Shown here: in pieces, positions 7,450 to 15,501 of the stretch
Layout: each line of letters starts with the position of its first letter
How positions within the stretch are numbered: the stretch's first letter is position 1
NCBI GenBank assembly: GCA_944385625.1
Contig: CALWXZ010000008.1
Location: 1-41,270 of the forward strand
Origin: an uncultured Flavonifractor sp.
Lineage (GTDB): Bacteria; Bacillota; Clostridia; Oscillospirales; Oscillospiraceae
Reading direction: 5' to 3'
DNA length: 41,270 nucleotides
Made by a program: the position numbers and the translations under genes
The notes under the pieces: generated by a model
Database searches by the model: none
What the model was told of the DNA's origin: nothing
What the model saw: only the letters and a program-made list of their open reading frames with translations

Positions 7450-7787
7450 GCAGTATCAACTCCCTGTATTTGATGATACCGAATTGCTTTCCTGTACCTG
7501 CTGATTAAAATAGTTGTATTACATCAAATATATCTATTATAATTATTTAGTTGCTAATAAAAATAGCAAAACAATGTAAATAACCACCGCTAAAATTATA
7601 ATTTGCCCTGTTTTCTGCCGATGTCCGCGGCTGCCTCCGCCCGGCGAGTCCGCCTTGGCCTCCGCCGTTTTTGGAAAATTGAGTAGTGATTTGGCGGATG
7701 GACGGGAAATTAGTCGAATGGTATGATATCCAAAAAACGTAAGCGGATATCCAGGGGTACTGCATATCCTGCGGGGAGGGTCGGGCC
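7450..7787. promoter_or_regulatory. AT-rich divergent regulatory region of the element
   Basis: 338 bases without a supported gene. The half nearest the repressor is strikingly AT-rich (7480-7610) compared with the GC-rich surroundings. It holds an inverted repeat GTATCA-N15-TGATAC (7453-7458, 7474-7479) just upstream of the repressor start, a candidate operator, and a plus-strand promoter at 7514-7543. The rest (7610-7787) would be a 5' leader of about 240 nt for the first eCIS gene; I see no recognisable riboswitch or terminator in it. Confidence 0.55.
7514..7543 (+). promoter_or_regulatory. Candidate SigA promoter of the eCIS operon
   Basis: TTGTAT (7514-7519), 18-bp spacer, perfect TATAAT (7538-7543). 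It is the best plus-strand promoter ahead of the 22-gene co-directional run. The long leader leaves room for a second start nearer 7788. Confidence 0.6.
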
Positions 7788-9566
7788 ATGGGAGAACAGC
7801 TGTATCCCTTCACAAAAAACCGGTATTTTAAAAAGAAACGGATGCGTTCGGCGGATTTTGAGCGGGACCAGGCCTTTGCCGACCACAAGCTGTCCTTTCT
7901 CAACCACTGGGTCTTTGGCACCGGGGTGGCCTTCGGGCTGGGCGTGCAGCGCATCGACTCCGACTCCCTGCTGGTGGAGCCGGGACTGGCCGTGGACAGC
8001 CAGGGCCGCTATCTCATTGTGGACGAGCCCACCATCTGCCGGATCCGGGGGCTGGAGGGTTTCGACAACGTCCACGGAGAAAAGGCCCTGCTGTGGCTCT
8101 CCTACCGGGAGGAGTGGGCCGACCCCATGTTTGTGGCCGACGACCAGGGGCAGAGCACCCAGTACGCCGTGGCCAGGGAGCGCTTTGCCCTGTCCCTGCG
8201 AGAGGAGGCCCCGCTGCCGCTGCCCGCGGCGGAGGGGGCTCTGCTGTCGGAGTGGGTGCTGTTTGAGGATGACGAGCTGCGGGTGGTGCAGAGCATCCCA
8301 CGCCTGCTGTCGGCGGAGCAGGTCTGTCAGCTGAGGCTTTCCATCCAGTCCTTCAGTCTGGAGCCCCTGGAGCTGGAACTGTGCTACGCCCCTAATATCC
8401 CCGGCTTCTCCGGCCTGGACGGGCAGGTCCCCGCCTGCCGGCGGCGGGTCCGGGTGGAGCGGGGGGAGACAGTGCTCTCCCTCCCTGTGCGCCCGGTCCA
8501 GCCCGCCCAGGTGGCCCGGATCACGGTGGAGGAGTCCGGCTTCGCCCTGGAAAAACGGGGGGTGCGCTTTGGCCTGCGACAGGCGTTTTGCCAGGAGTTT
8601 GCCGTGGTGGGCGGCGACGTGGCCGCCGCGCTGGCTACCCGGCTGAAGGCCCTGTCGCCCCAGGAGCTGTGGGAGGACCAGCCCCTGGGCGTTCCCATCG
8701 CCGGGGTGCGGATCATTCGCTATGATGACAAGGCCCTGCTGGACGATATCGTCCCCCTGGGGCTCCGAAACCAGGCCAGCGTGCCTCGGCTGCAGGACGC
8801 CCTGGGCCGGGTGGCCGGGCGGTTTCAGACGCCGGAGGAGGAGACGGAACAGGAAGGCGGCGAGTCCCGGGCCGCTCCGAAAGAGGAACAGCGGCAGCCG
8901 CCTGCCCCCGATGCCCGGCGGATGGCCACCGGCTCGCTGCGGCTCAACGCCGGAACCCACATGAAGGCGGGCAGCGTGCTGGCCTCCGACGAGATCACCC
9001 ACGGCCTGGGACCGGGCACGGTGTATGTGACCTTTGGGGTCGAGCACATCTATCCCGTGGCCAACAGCGAGGAGAATCGGACGGACCTGCTGCTGGGGGA
9101 CGTGTCGCTGTTTGAACAGGCCAGCGGCACCTATGATCGGGATTTTGACCGCGGGGTGCGAGTACACCCCGACAAGGGAACCTTTGAACTGGCGGTGCGG
9201 TCCCGGGCAGACCTGCGCCAATCCAGCCTCAACCTGCGCTGGTTTGCCTGGAAAGTGGGAGGCGAGGCGCAGAAACAGGAGCCGGAGGGTACGTTGGTCC
9301 GCCTTACGCCTGACGTAATCCACGTCAAACCTGGGGAGATCATCGCCTTTACCCCCATTTTCACCGGCGGTGTGGCCTGTCCCTGCGACTTCCATGTGGA
9401 CGGCAGGCGCGGCGGCGTTGTCACCCGGGACGGCGTGTATACCGCGCCCCACCGGGAGGGGCTCTATCAGGTCTATGCCCAGGCCCGGGGCAGGCCGGAG
9501 GAGCGGGCCAACGCCTTTGTCATCGTGGAGACGGAGGAGCAGGACCATGGACCGGGCGGCCTTTGA
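7788..9566 (+). CDS. eCIS-associated 592-aa protein with C-terminal Ig-like domain
   Basis: ATG at 7788 behind GGGGAGGG. The N-terminus has the pattern RSADFERDQAFADHKLSFLN followed by FGTGVAFGLGV, like a domain found in proteins of many eCIS clusters (acidic DF, then an N-x-x-GxGVxxGL motif). A beta-rich middle is followed by a disordered Glu/Pro-rich linker (about residues 345-375) and an Ig-like C-terminal domain (VDGRRGGVVTRDGVYTAP, near residue 540). No signal peptide. First gene of the operon, overlapping the next by 20 bp. It could be a baseplate-attached or fibre-like surface component; no dedicated fibre gene is otherwise visible. Function not established. Confidence 0.72.
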   Translation: MGEQLYPFTKNRYFKKKRMRSADFERDQAFADHKLSFLNHWVFGTGVAFGLGVQRIDSDSLLVEPGLAVDSQGRYLIVDEPTICRIRGLEGFDNVHGEKALLWLSYREEWADPMFVADDQGQSTQYAVARERFALSLREEAPLPLPAAEGALLSEWVLFEDDELRVVQSIPRLLSAEQVCQLRLSIQSFSLEPLELELCYAPNIPGFSGLDGQVPACRRRVRVERGETVLSLPVRPVQPAQVARITVEESGFALEKRGVRFGLRQAFCQEFAVVGGDVAAALATRLKALSPQELWEDQPLGVPIAGVRIIRYDDKALLDDIVPLGLRNQASVPRLQDALGRVAGRFQTPEEETEQEGGESRAAPKEEQRQPPAPDARRMATGSLRLNAGTHMKAGSVLASDEITHGLGPGTVYVTFGVEHIYPVANSEENRTDLLLGDVSLFEQASGTYDRDFDRGVRVHPDKGTFELAVRSRADLRQSSLNLRWFAWKVGGEAQKQEPEGTLVRLTPDVIHVKPGEIIAFTPIFTGGVACPCDFHVDGRRGGVVTRDGVYTAPHREGLYQVYAQARGRPEERANAFVIVETEEQDHGPGGL

Positions 9567-10368
9567 GGGGCTGCGGGTGATCCGCAGGGTCTATGAGAGC
9601 AGGACAGGCTGCTCCGAGGTCTGCCGGACCGATACCGGAGAGCTGTGGGTGCGCCTGCGGGTCTATAGCGGCGGCTGTCAAAGGGAGGTTCTTTCCGGTG
9701 GCGGGAGAGAGGAGGCCCGGCTGGACCGGGGGGTGCTGGAGCTGCTGCTGCCCTATCGGGAGGGCGGGCTTTATCACCGATGGCTGGCGGAGGAACCCGG
9801 CCTTGGGCAGCGGCGGGACGCCTGCCTGTCCCTGGTGGCCCAGTGCGTGGAGACGGTTGCCCCGCCCATTGTGGTGGCTCTGGCCGCCCGGACGGAGAAC
9901 CTGCGCTTTGACGGGCCCTCCGTCTGGCTCCAGCTGCTTCCGAACTGGGGGGACTGGCAGCCCGGCGGCGGACAGGACCCAGTGTCCGCCGTGGCGGAGC
10001 TGTGCCGGCGGATATTGACAGATGGGTATTCCGCCCTGGCGGTCCGCCGCTACCCCCAGGAGCTGCGGCTTCTCTGTGCCCGGCAGGAGTGGAGGGGTTA
10101 CCAAAGCTGGGGCCAGCTGCAGCGGGATCTGGCGGCTATCCCGGACGAGCTAATTCCCCTGGGCCGGCTATATCGCGGGTTGATCCGGCGGCTGAGGGCA
10201 GGGATCAGGCGGTATGCCAAGCCGGCGGCCTGCTTGGTGACGGCGGCGCTGGTGGCGGTGGCGCTGGTTTCTCTGGCCGGCGCGTACCTGACCTGGCGGG
10301 ACCAGCAGGAGACACAGACGTGGCCTGGCGTGACGGCCATCGGCGACCAGCGGCTGGACGGCGGATAG
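9547..10368 (+). CDS. Membrane-anchored protein with possible pseudokinase-like domain
   Basis: 273 aa from the ATG at 9547. A cytoplasmic-looking N-terminal domain of about 215 residues is followed by one transmembrane helix (about 226-247, TAALVAVALVSLAGAYL) and a short tail. The early strands (LRVIRRVYESRTGCSEVCR) and a later ARTENLRFDGPSVWLQLLP segment faintly recall the N-lobe and catalytic loop of a protein kinase, but catalytic Lys, HRD and DFG residues are absent. This is a weak, inferential resemblance. It is translated within an overlapping run with two other membrane proteins, suggesting a membrane-bound complex linked to the injection system. Confidence 0.6.
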   Translation: MDRAAFEGLRVIRRVYESRTGCSEVCRTDTGELWVRLRVYSGGCQREVLSGGGREEARLDRGVLELLLPYREGGLYHRWLAEEPGLGQRRDACLSLVAQCVETVAPPIVVALAARTENLRFDGPSVWLQLLPNWGDWQPGGGQDPVSAVAELCRRILTDGYSALAVRRYPQELRLLCARQEWRGYQSWGQLQRDLAAIPDELIPLGRLYRGLIRRLRAGIRRYAKPAACLVTAALVAVALVSLAGAYLTWRDQQETQTWPGVTAIGDQRLDGG

Positions 10369-10378
10369 GGGGGACGGC

Positions 10379-13018
10379 ATGAGGGGCAAAGGAAATCACC
10401 GGCTGGGCAGGGTGCTGCTGAGGCAGATTCTGCTGCTGCTGTGCGCCGCCGCCGTGGGGCTGGGGTGGGGGATCGCCCGCTCCGGGCAGTACCTGCCCAC
10501 CATGGACGGCAACGTCTATGCCATGGACCCCACCGGCAACACGCTGTTTATGGTCCTGTCCAAGGAGGCCAACAACAGCCTGGTGCGGATTGATTACAGG
10601 GGAAACCTGCTCAACTACGCGGTGACTGGGACCAACCAGGCCTTTGAAAATCTGGTGGTGCTGGGGGACACCATCTACGCCGTGCTCACCACCTACCAGA
10701 CCGGGGACAGCACCCAGCAGCTGGTCAGCCTATCCCTGGAGCGCACCGCCATGTCGGTGGAGGTGCTGCTGGACCTGTCCGGCATACAGCCGCCGGAGGG
10801 GGCCGACATCACCTGGACCGGCAGCTACCTCCCCCTGGAGGAGGCGCCGGGGGAGGTCTGCCTGGGGGGCGTGGACGACAGTGGGAAGGGCTACCTTCTG
10901 CATTGGAATCTAACCACCCAGAGCCCCCGGCTGGAACGGATTCTGGAGGGGGAGCAAATCTATAAGCTGAAGTATGTGGACCAGGACCGCTATGTCTGGA
11001 TCGATGCCCAGGGCAGACTGGGACAGTATGACCACGGGGTATGGCAGCGGGACATCCTCCAGGGGCTGGAGGACCAGACGCCGCTGCACATCTCCACCTT
11101 CCAGGACAAGGTCTTTGTGTCGGACAGCCTTAGCGGGAATATCTACGAGCTGGCGAAGAACGGTACAGTCCGGCTGTGCTGGCGGGGGACGGACGCCATC
11201 CGGCAGTCCGGGTACCGGTATGAGGATATCGCCATCTTCACCACCTATCAGGACAGCGGCGGGGATATCCAGGTGATGGGCCTGTGCGCTTCGGATGGGG
11301 GCGGGTCCAACGTGGTGGTAGGCCCGGAAGGGGTCATCACCCAGCTGCGGATGGGCGCCATCTCTGTCCGAATGATTGTGCAGCACAGCTGGGGGGCCGC
11401 CCTGCTCTGCTTTCTGGCCCTGACTGTGGCGGCTCAGATCTTGCGGGCGGCGCTGCGGTCGGCCCGGATGGCGGTGCGGCTGGCCATGTGGGAGCTGATG
11501 ATGGCCGGGGTGATGCTGGGGGCGGTGCTGACCATCCAATACCGCTTTTATCAGGATACCGTTCAGGAGGACGCCAGGCAGACCCTCCAGCTTCTGGGGG
11601 GGAATCTGGCCGATGTGCTTACCGCCCAGGATGAAATAGACAGCCAGCAGGTGGGCCTGACGGCAGGAGAGGTCATGGCCCGGACCCGGCACAGTGAGCA
11701 GTACACCGTCAATGTGGTGTGGCTGGGAGAGGACGGAGTGCCGGTGGTGGGTTACGACAGCCGGATTCCCAGCGACTATGCCGTGGAGGACGTAAAGAGC
11801 CGGGACTATTACGCCGCCGTCAGCCAATTTCTCCGTGGGGAGCGGGGGGATGGCCTCCGGGAGATCCGAAACGCCCTCAACGTCCGGGAATTTGTCTACT
11901 TACAGCGGATTACCCAGGGGCGGTGGGCGGGCTGCGTCACGGTGTCCCGGGGGGAGGACGGGGTGCTGGCGGGCCGGGCCAGCTTCTGGCTGCAAATGCT
12001 GCCCGCCCTGATCGCCTGCCCCTTCCTGTTTGCCCTGCTGATCCTGGTGACCTGGCGGCTGCTCCGCCCCCTGGGGGTGGTGCGGGAGGCGCTGGAGGAG
12101 TTCTATGATACGGGAGGAGGCAACCGGATGGACCTGACCCATATGCCCAGAACCGAGCTCTACCAGGTGGGGCTGGTGTTTAACGAGCTGTCCCAGCAGA
12201 CCAAAGTGCAGTTCAATACCCTGCGCCATATCAACGGGGCCTATACCCGGCTGGTGCCCGACTGCCTGTATCAGATGCTCTGTAAGCCGGACGTGCTGGC
12301 CCTCTCCGCCGGGGCCTATGCGGCGGTGGACGGGGCCCTGCTGATCCTCACCCCCCACGTTCCCGCCCGGACGGCCCAGGCCCTGGAGGAGCTCTTCCGC
12401 CCGGCGTCGGAGCTGATCGCCGCCCAAAACGGTATGGTGGTGGACTACGACGAGGGGCTTGGGGCCGTGACGGCCCTGTTTGGCGACGCCGGCCAGGCCC
12501 AGGCCTGCGCCCGGGAGGCCCTCCGGGGCTATGAGAGCGCCGAAGGAGCCGTCATGGCGGCCGTCATCTGCGACCGGGTGGAGTTTGGCGTGTTCGGCTC
12601 GGAGCATCTGCTCTACCCCGTGGCGGTGTCCGGGTCCCTGTACCGCCGCCAGGAGGTGCTGTCCCTGATGCTGGAATTTGGGGCGGTGCTGGTACTCAGC
12701 GGCAGTTCGGACGGGCAAAACCTGCGCCTGCTGGGCTGGGATGGGGAGACCAACTACTATGAGGACCCGGCCTTCCGCCCCGGCGGCTGGCGGGCCCAGT
12801 GGCAGCAGGCCGCCCCTCTTTGGGCAGAGGCAGTGGAGCAGTTCCGGAACAGGCAGTTTGCATCGGCCATGCGGCGCTTTGCCCGGGTTCTCCGGCTGCT
12901 GCCGGAGGATGCCGCCGCCCGCTGGTATCTGTTCCGGTGCCAGTCCCTGCGGGACGGGGCGGACGGGAGAGCCGGGGATACCGGACTTTTATACGACTGG
13001 AGGGACCGGAATGGATAG
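10379..13018 (+). CDS. Membrane receptor: propeller-like and Cache-like sensor, HAMP, degenerate class III cyclase domain, TPR
   Basis: 879 aa. A transmembrane helix near 12-33 leads to an extracellular beta-propeller-like region (about 36-330, repeated blades such as GNVYAMDPTGNTLFMV). Two closely spaced helices follow (about 338-360 and 370-388), then a Cache-like extracellular domain (390-533), a helix at 535-562, a HAMP-like linker, and an intracellular domain (about 615-790) laid out like an adenylate/guanylate cyclase. Both metal-binding aspartates appear missing: LILTPHV stands where LFxDI is expected and DEGLGAVTALF where GD is expected, so it is probably a pseudo-cyclase. A TPR-like motif ends the protein. 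It overlaps the MORN gene by 8 bp. Likely a sensor tied to eCIS assembly or firing (inference). Confidence 0.72.
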   Translation: MRGKGNHRLGRVLLRQILLLLCAAAVGLGWGIARSGQYLPTMDGNVYAMDPTGNTLFMVLSKEANNSLVRIDYRGNLLNYAVTGTNQAFENLVVLGDTIYAVLTTYQTGDSTQQLVSLSLERTAMSVEVLLDLSGIQPPEGADITWTGSYLPLEEAPGEVCLGGVDDSGKGYLLHWNLTTQSPRLERILEGEQIYKLKYVDQDRYVWIDAQGRLGQYDHGVWQRDILQGLEDQTPLHISTFQDKVFVSDSLSGNIYELAKNGTVRLCWRGTDAIRQSGYRYEDIAIFTTYQDSGGDIQVMGLCASDGGGSNVVVGPEGVITQLRMGAISVRMIVQHSWGAALLCFLALTVAAQILRAALRSARMAVRLAMWELMMAGVMLGAVLTIQYRFYQDTVQEDARQTLQLLGGNLADVLTAQDEIDSQQVGLTAGEVMARTRHSEQYTVNVVWLGEDGVPVVGYDSRIPSDYAVEDVKSRDYYAAVSQFLRGERGDGLREIRNALNVREFVYLQRITQGRWAGCVTVSRGEDGVLAGRASFWLQMLPALIACPFLFALLILVTWRLLRPLGVVREALEEFYDTGGGNRMDLTHMPRTELYQVGLVFNELSQQTKVQFNTLRHINGAYTRLVPDCLYQMLCKPDVLALSAGAYAAVDGALLILTPHVPARTAQALEELFRPASELIAAQNGMVVDYDEGLGAVTALFGDAGQAQACAREALRGYESAEGAVMAAVICDRVEFGVFGSEHLLYPVAVSGSLYRRQEVLSLMLEFGAVLVLSGSSDGQNLRLLGWDGETNYYEDPAFRPGGWRAQWQQAAPLWAEAVEQFRNRQFASAMRRFARVLRLLPEDAAARWYLFRCQSLRDGADGRAGDTGLLYDWRDRNG

Positions 13019-14516
13019 GCCCGCAGGGTTCAAGTGGATTCGCTCGCCCCGGGATTACTGGAAGATTGGCCCCCTCTATATCTGGAAGTGGCTGACGCTC
13101 TTTCTGCTGGCGGCCGGCGCCGGGGCGGTGCTGGGGATATTTGGGCTGCCCAGCCTCCGGGCGCCGGTCTCCGGGCCGGAGATTCCCCAGTATGCCTACA
13201 ACGACCCGGCCCTCCTGGAGGTGACGGGGGCGGTCCGTATTCTGGACGGCCAGGGCCGGGTCCGATATGAGGGGGAGGTGGCCGCAGGCAGCTGCACGGG
13301 GCAGGGAAAGATTTATGACCAGGCGGGCCAGCTGGTGTACGACGGACCCCTGGTGGACGGCGTTCGGGCGGGGGAGGACGGGAAGGTCTACTCCGGCGGT
13401 GTGCTGGTCTACGAGGGGGCCATGGCCGCCGACCGCTACGAGGGTGAGGGACAGCGGGTGGACCCGGATACCGGCGTGGTCAGCCAGGGGCAGTTTGTGG
13501 CCGGCGTGTTTGAGGGGGAGGGAAGCCAGTACGCGGAGGATGGTACCCTGCTGCGCACCGGCACCTTCGTGGAGGAGCGGCTCAACGGCCAGGGCAGGGA
13601 GTATTCCGAAGCGGGTGTGCTGCTGCGGGAGGGCACCTTCCGGGACGGCCTGCTCCACGGCGAGGGCACCCAGTATACCGCCGGCGGCGCGCTGGAGTAC
13701 CAGGGGGAGTTCTATGAGGGGACCTTTCACGGCCAGGGGGCCCTCTACGACACCCTGAGTCAGACCCTGCGCTATCAGGGGGAATTTGTGCACGGCCGGC
13801 CCGCCGGCCAGGGCAGACTCTACCACCCCAGCGGCCAGCTGCTCTATGAGGGGCAGGTGGCCGACGGTCAGCCCAGGGCCGACGCCTTTCTGGGGCTGTC
13901 CCTGGCGGAGGTGGAGGCCGCCTTTCAGGAGCACTGGCTTCTCTACGCCTGGGAAGGGGTGACCGCCTTTGTCTACCCCTCCTTTCACCTCATGTTCATC
14001 ACTGAAATGCCGGTAGAGCTGGTCTCCCCCAGCGGGCAGGCGGCCCGGACGGAGGAAGAGCGGCAGCAGATGCTGGAGGCCATCGCGGCCCGGACCGAGC
14101 AGGAGGCGCAGGAGGAGGCGGAAGTTTCCCCACAGCCCTCGGCATCCGCCCAGCCCGCCGGCGATGTGGAGCTCTCCCCGGACACGGAAAAGGCCGAGCT
14201 GACCATCACGCAGGTGCTGTCTTACGGGGCGCCGCTGGCCGGTGTGGCCCAGCCGGAGTCCCTCCTGGCCTCCGGGACCCAGGAGACAGGCTGGCAGGGC
14301 TGGTTCAGCGATTTTGCCGCCGGAGAGACCCTGACAGGGGCGTCGGTGGCCCAGACCGGGCCCTTTGTCTATGAGTTTACGGCGGAGGACCGGAGCGGGT
14401 CCACCGGCTACTATCTGGCGGAGGGAGCAGGAGTGGCCTCCACCACGGTATACCAGGATGGAAAGGACGGTCCCCTGTGGTATCAGAGCGCCGAGCGAAA
14501 GGAGGACGGGACATGA
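13011..14516 (+). CDS. Membrane-anchored MORN-repeat protein
   Basis: 501 aa from the ATG at 13011. A single transmembrane helix (about 26-46) is followed by about eight MORN-type repeats of roughly 23 residues (residues 85-285; units such as YQGEFYEGTFHGQGALYDT and LREGTFRDGLLHGEGTQY). A further globular region with a Pro/Ala/Glu-rich linker (about 365-390) ends the protein. MORN repeats usually mediate protein or lipid contacts at membranes. Only the N-terminal helix is hydrophobic, so most of the protein lies on one side of the membrane, probably outside. Neighbours are the receptor upstream and the DUF4255 cap gene downstream (4-bp overlap). Confidence 0.82.
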   Translation: MDRPAGFKWIRSPRDYWKIGPLYIWKWLTLFLLAAGAGAVLGIFGLPSLRAPVSGPEIPQYAYNDPALLEVTGAVRILDGQGRVRYEGEVAAGSCTGQGKIYDQAGQLVYDGPLVDGVRAGEDGKVYSGGVLVYEGAMAADRYEGEGQRVDPDTGVVSQGQFVAGVFEGEGSQYAEDGTLLRTGTFVEERLNGQGREYSEAGVLLREGTFRDGLLHGEGTQYTAGGALEYQGEFYEGTFHGQGALYDTLSQTLRYQGEFVHGRPAGQGRLYHPSGQLLYEGQVADGQPRADAFLGLSLAEVEAAFQEHWLLYAWEGVTAFVYPSFHLMFITEMPVELVSPSGQAARTEEERQQMLEAIAARTEQEAQEEAEVSPQPSASAQPAGDVELSPDTEKAELTITQVLSYGAPLAGVAQPESLLASGTQETGWQGWFSDFAAGETLTGASVAQTGPFVYEFTAEDRSGSTGYYLAEGAGVASTTVYQDGKDGPLWYQSAERKEDGT

Positions 14517-15070
14517 ATCAGGAGCCGGTTTTTTCCAGGGCGGGCCAGGTCCTGCTGGACTATCTGCGGGGAGAGCTGGTGCCCGCGGTGCTGGGCGCCC
14601 CGGACATGATCCGGCTGGCCTACCCGGGCCAGGAGGAGGAGTTCCGGCTGGGCCTGTTCCTCCATGACATGGAGGAGGTGCGGCCCAACGGGCCCCCTGG
14701 TATGACCCGGCTGGGCGAAGACAGCAGACGCCACCCGGATCTGTCTCTGGCCATGGACTTTATGGCCTTTGTCAACCGTAAGACGGCCTTCAGCAAGCTG
14801 GAGGCGGTGGACGAGCTGGTGATGTTGGAGGGGGTGTACCGGGCGGTACACGGCGTATCCGGGCTGGAGCTGGACGGGCGGAAGCTGAGGCTGAACTTTC
14901 ATCCCCTGTCCCGGGCGGAGAAGGCGGCCCTGTGGCAGAGCGTCAGCACCCCCCTCCAGCCGGCGGCCTATTTTACCCTGGAGCCGGTACCCGTTCCCAG
15001 CGGCCGCATCCGGCGGATTCCCCCCGTCCGGGAGGTGGAGGTCCGTACAGGCCGGAAGGGAAGGAGGTAA
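14513..15070 (+). CDS. eCIS cap/terminator protein, DUF4255 (Pvc16-like)
   Basis: 185 aa, ATG at 14513 overlapping the upstream stop (ATGA). The pattern matches DUF4255: an N-terminal helix (VLLDYLRGELVPAVLG), a beta segment LGLFLHDMEEV, a HPDLSLAMDFMAFV strand equivalent to the 'L-Y-x-TA' region, then LRLNFHPLSRAEKAALW and a closing beta region. In Photorhabdus PVC and Serratia Afp this family caps the distal end of the sheath-tube trunk. It is one of the most specific eCIS markers, separating these systems from phage tails and T6SS. It is followed closely by the PAAR-like tip and the sheath. Confidence 0.87.
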   Translation: MNQEPVFSRAGQVLLDYLRGELVPAVLGAPDMIRLAYPGQEEEFRLGLFLHDMEEVRPNGPPGMTRLGEDSRRHPDLSLAMDFMAFVNRKTAFSKLEAVDELVMLEGVYRAVHGVSGLELDGRKLRLNFHPLSRAEKAALWQSVSTPLQPAAYFTLEPVPVPSGRIRRIPPVREVEVRTGRKGRR

Positions 15071-15078
15071 GGCGCCCC

Positions 15079-15465
15079 ATGAGCTTTTCCCTGTGTACCG
15101 GCGGGATGCTGCAATGTCCCTTCGGCGCATCGCCGGCGCCCTTCAGCGTCCTGCCCGCCTCCTGCGTGTTGGCGGCGGGGCGGCCCGCCGGGGTGGTTAC
15201 CGACGTGGCGCCCCTGGTGAATATCCCCAGCTTCGGGATGTGCAGCAGCCTGAGCAACCCCACGGTGGCCAGCGCCACTTCGGCGGCCATGGGCGTGCTG
15301 ACGCCCATGCCCTGTGTGCCGGTGCCCACCGGCTCGTGGCTGGTGCCCTCCACCAAGGTGTTCATCGGCGGTCAGCCCGCCATCACGGACGGCAGCAAAC
15401 TGGCGTGCGCCTGGGGGGGCCAGATCTCGGTCCAGTTCCCGGGCCAGACCGCCGTACAGCTATAG
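15079..15465 (+). CDS. PAAR-like spike tip protein (DUF4280)
   Basis: 128 aa from the ATG at 15079 with AAGGAGG upstream. Signature features of DUF4280: GGMLQCPFG near the N-terminus, VNIPSFGMCSSLSNP, GVLTPMPCVP, and a C-terminal LACAWGGQISVQFPGQ. The paired cysteines and Gly/Pro-rich beta hairpins suit a PAAR-like cone that sharpens the spike and may carry effectors. Its position between cap and sheath genes, away from the spike genes, is unusual compared with T6SS but seen in eCIS. Confidence 0.86.
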   Translation: MSFSLCTGGMLQCPFGASPAPFSVLPASCVLAAGRPAGVVTDVAPLVNIPSFGMCSSLSNPTVASATSAAMGVLTPMPCVPVPTGSWLVPSTKVFIGGQPAITDGSKLACAWGGQISVQFPGQTAVQL

Positions 15466-15501
15466 TCATACATCAACATCAACAGAAAGAGGGTATGGAA
15501 G

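Noticed and set aside
10379..13018. Active adenylate cyclase
   Set aside because: The two metal-binding aspartates expected of class III cyclases are not visible in the matching positions.
13267..13850. Tandem DNA repeat or CRISPR-like array
   Set aside because: The periodicity is about 69 bp of degenerate coding sequence for MORN units; there are no exact repeats or spacers.
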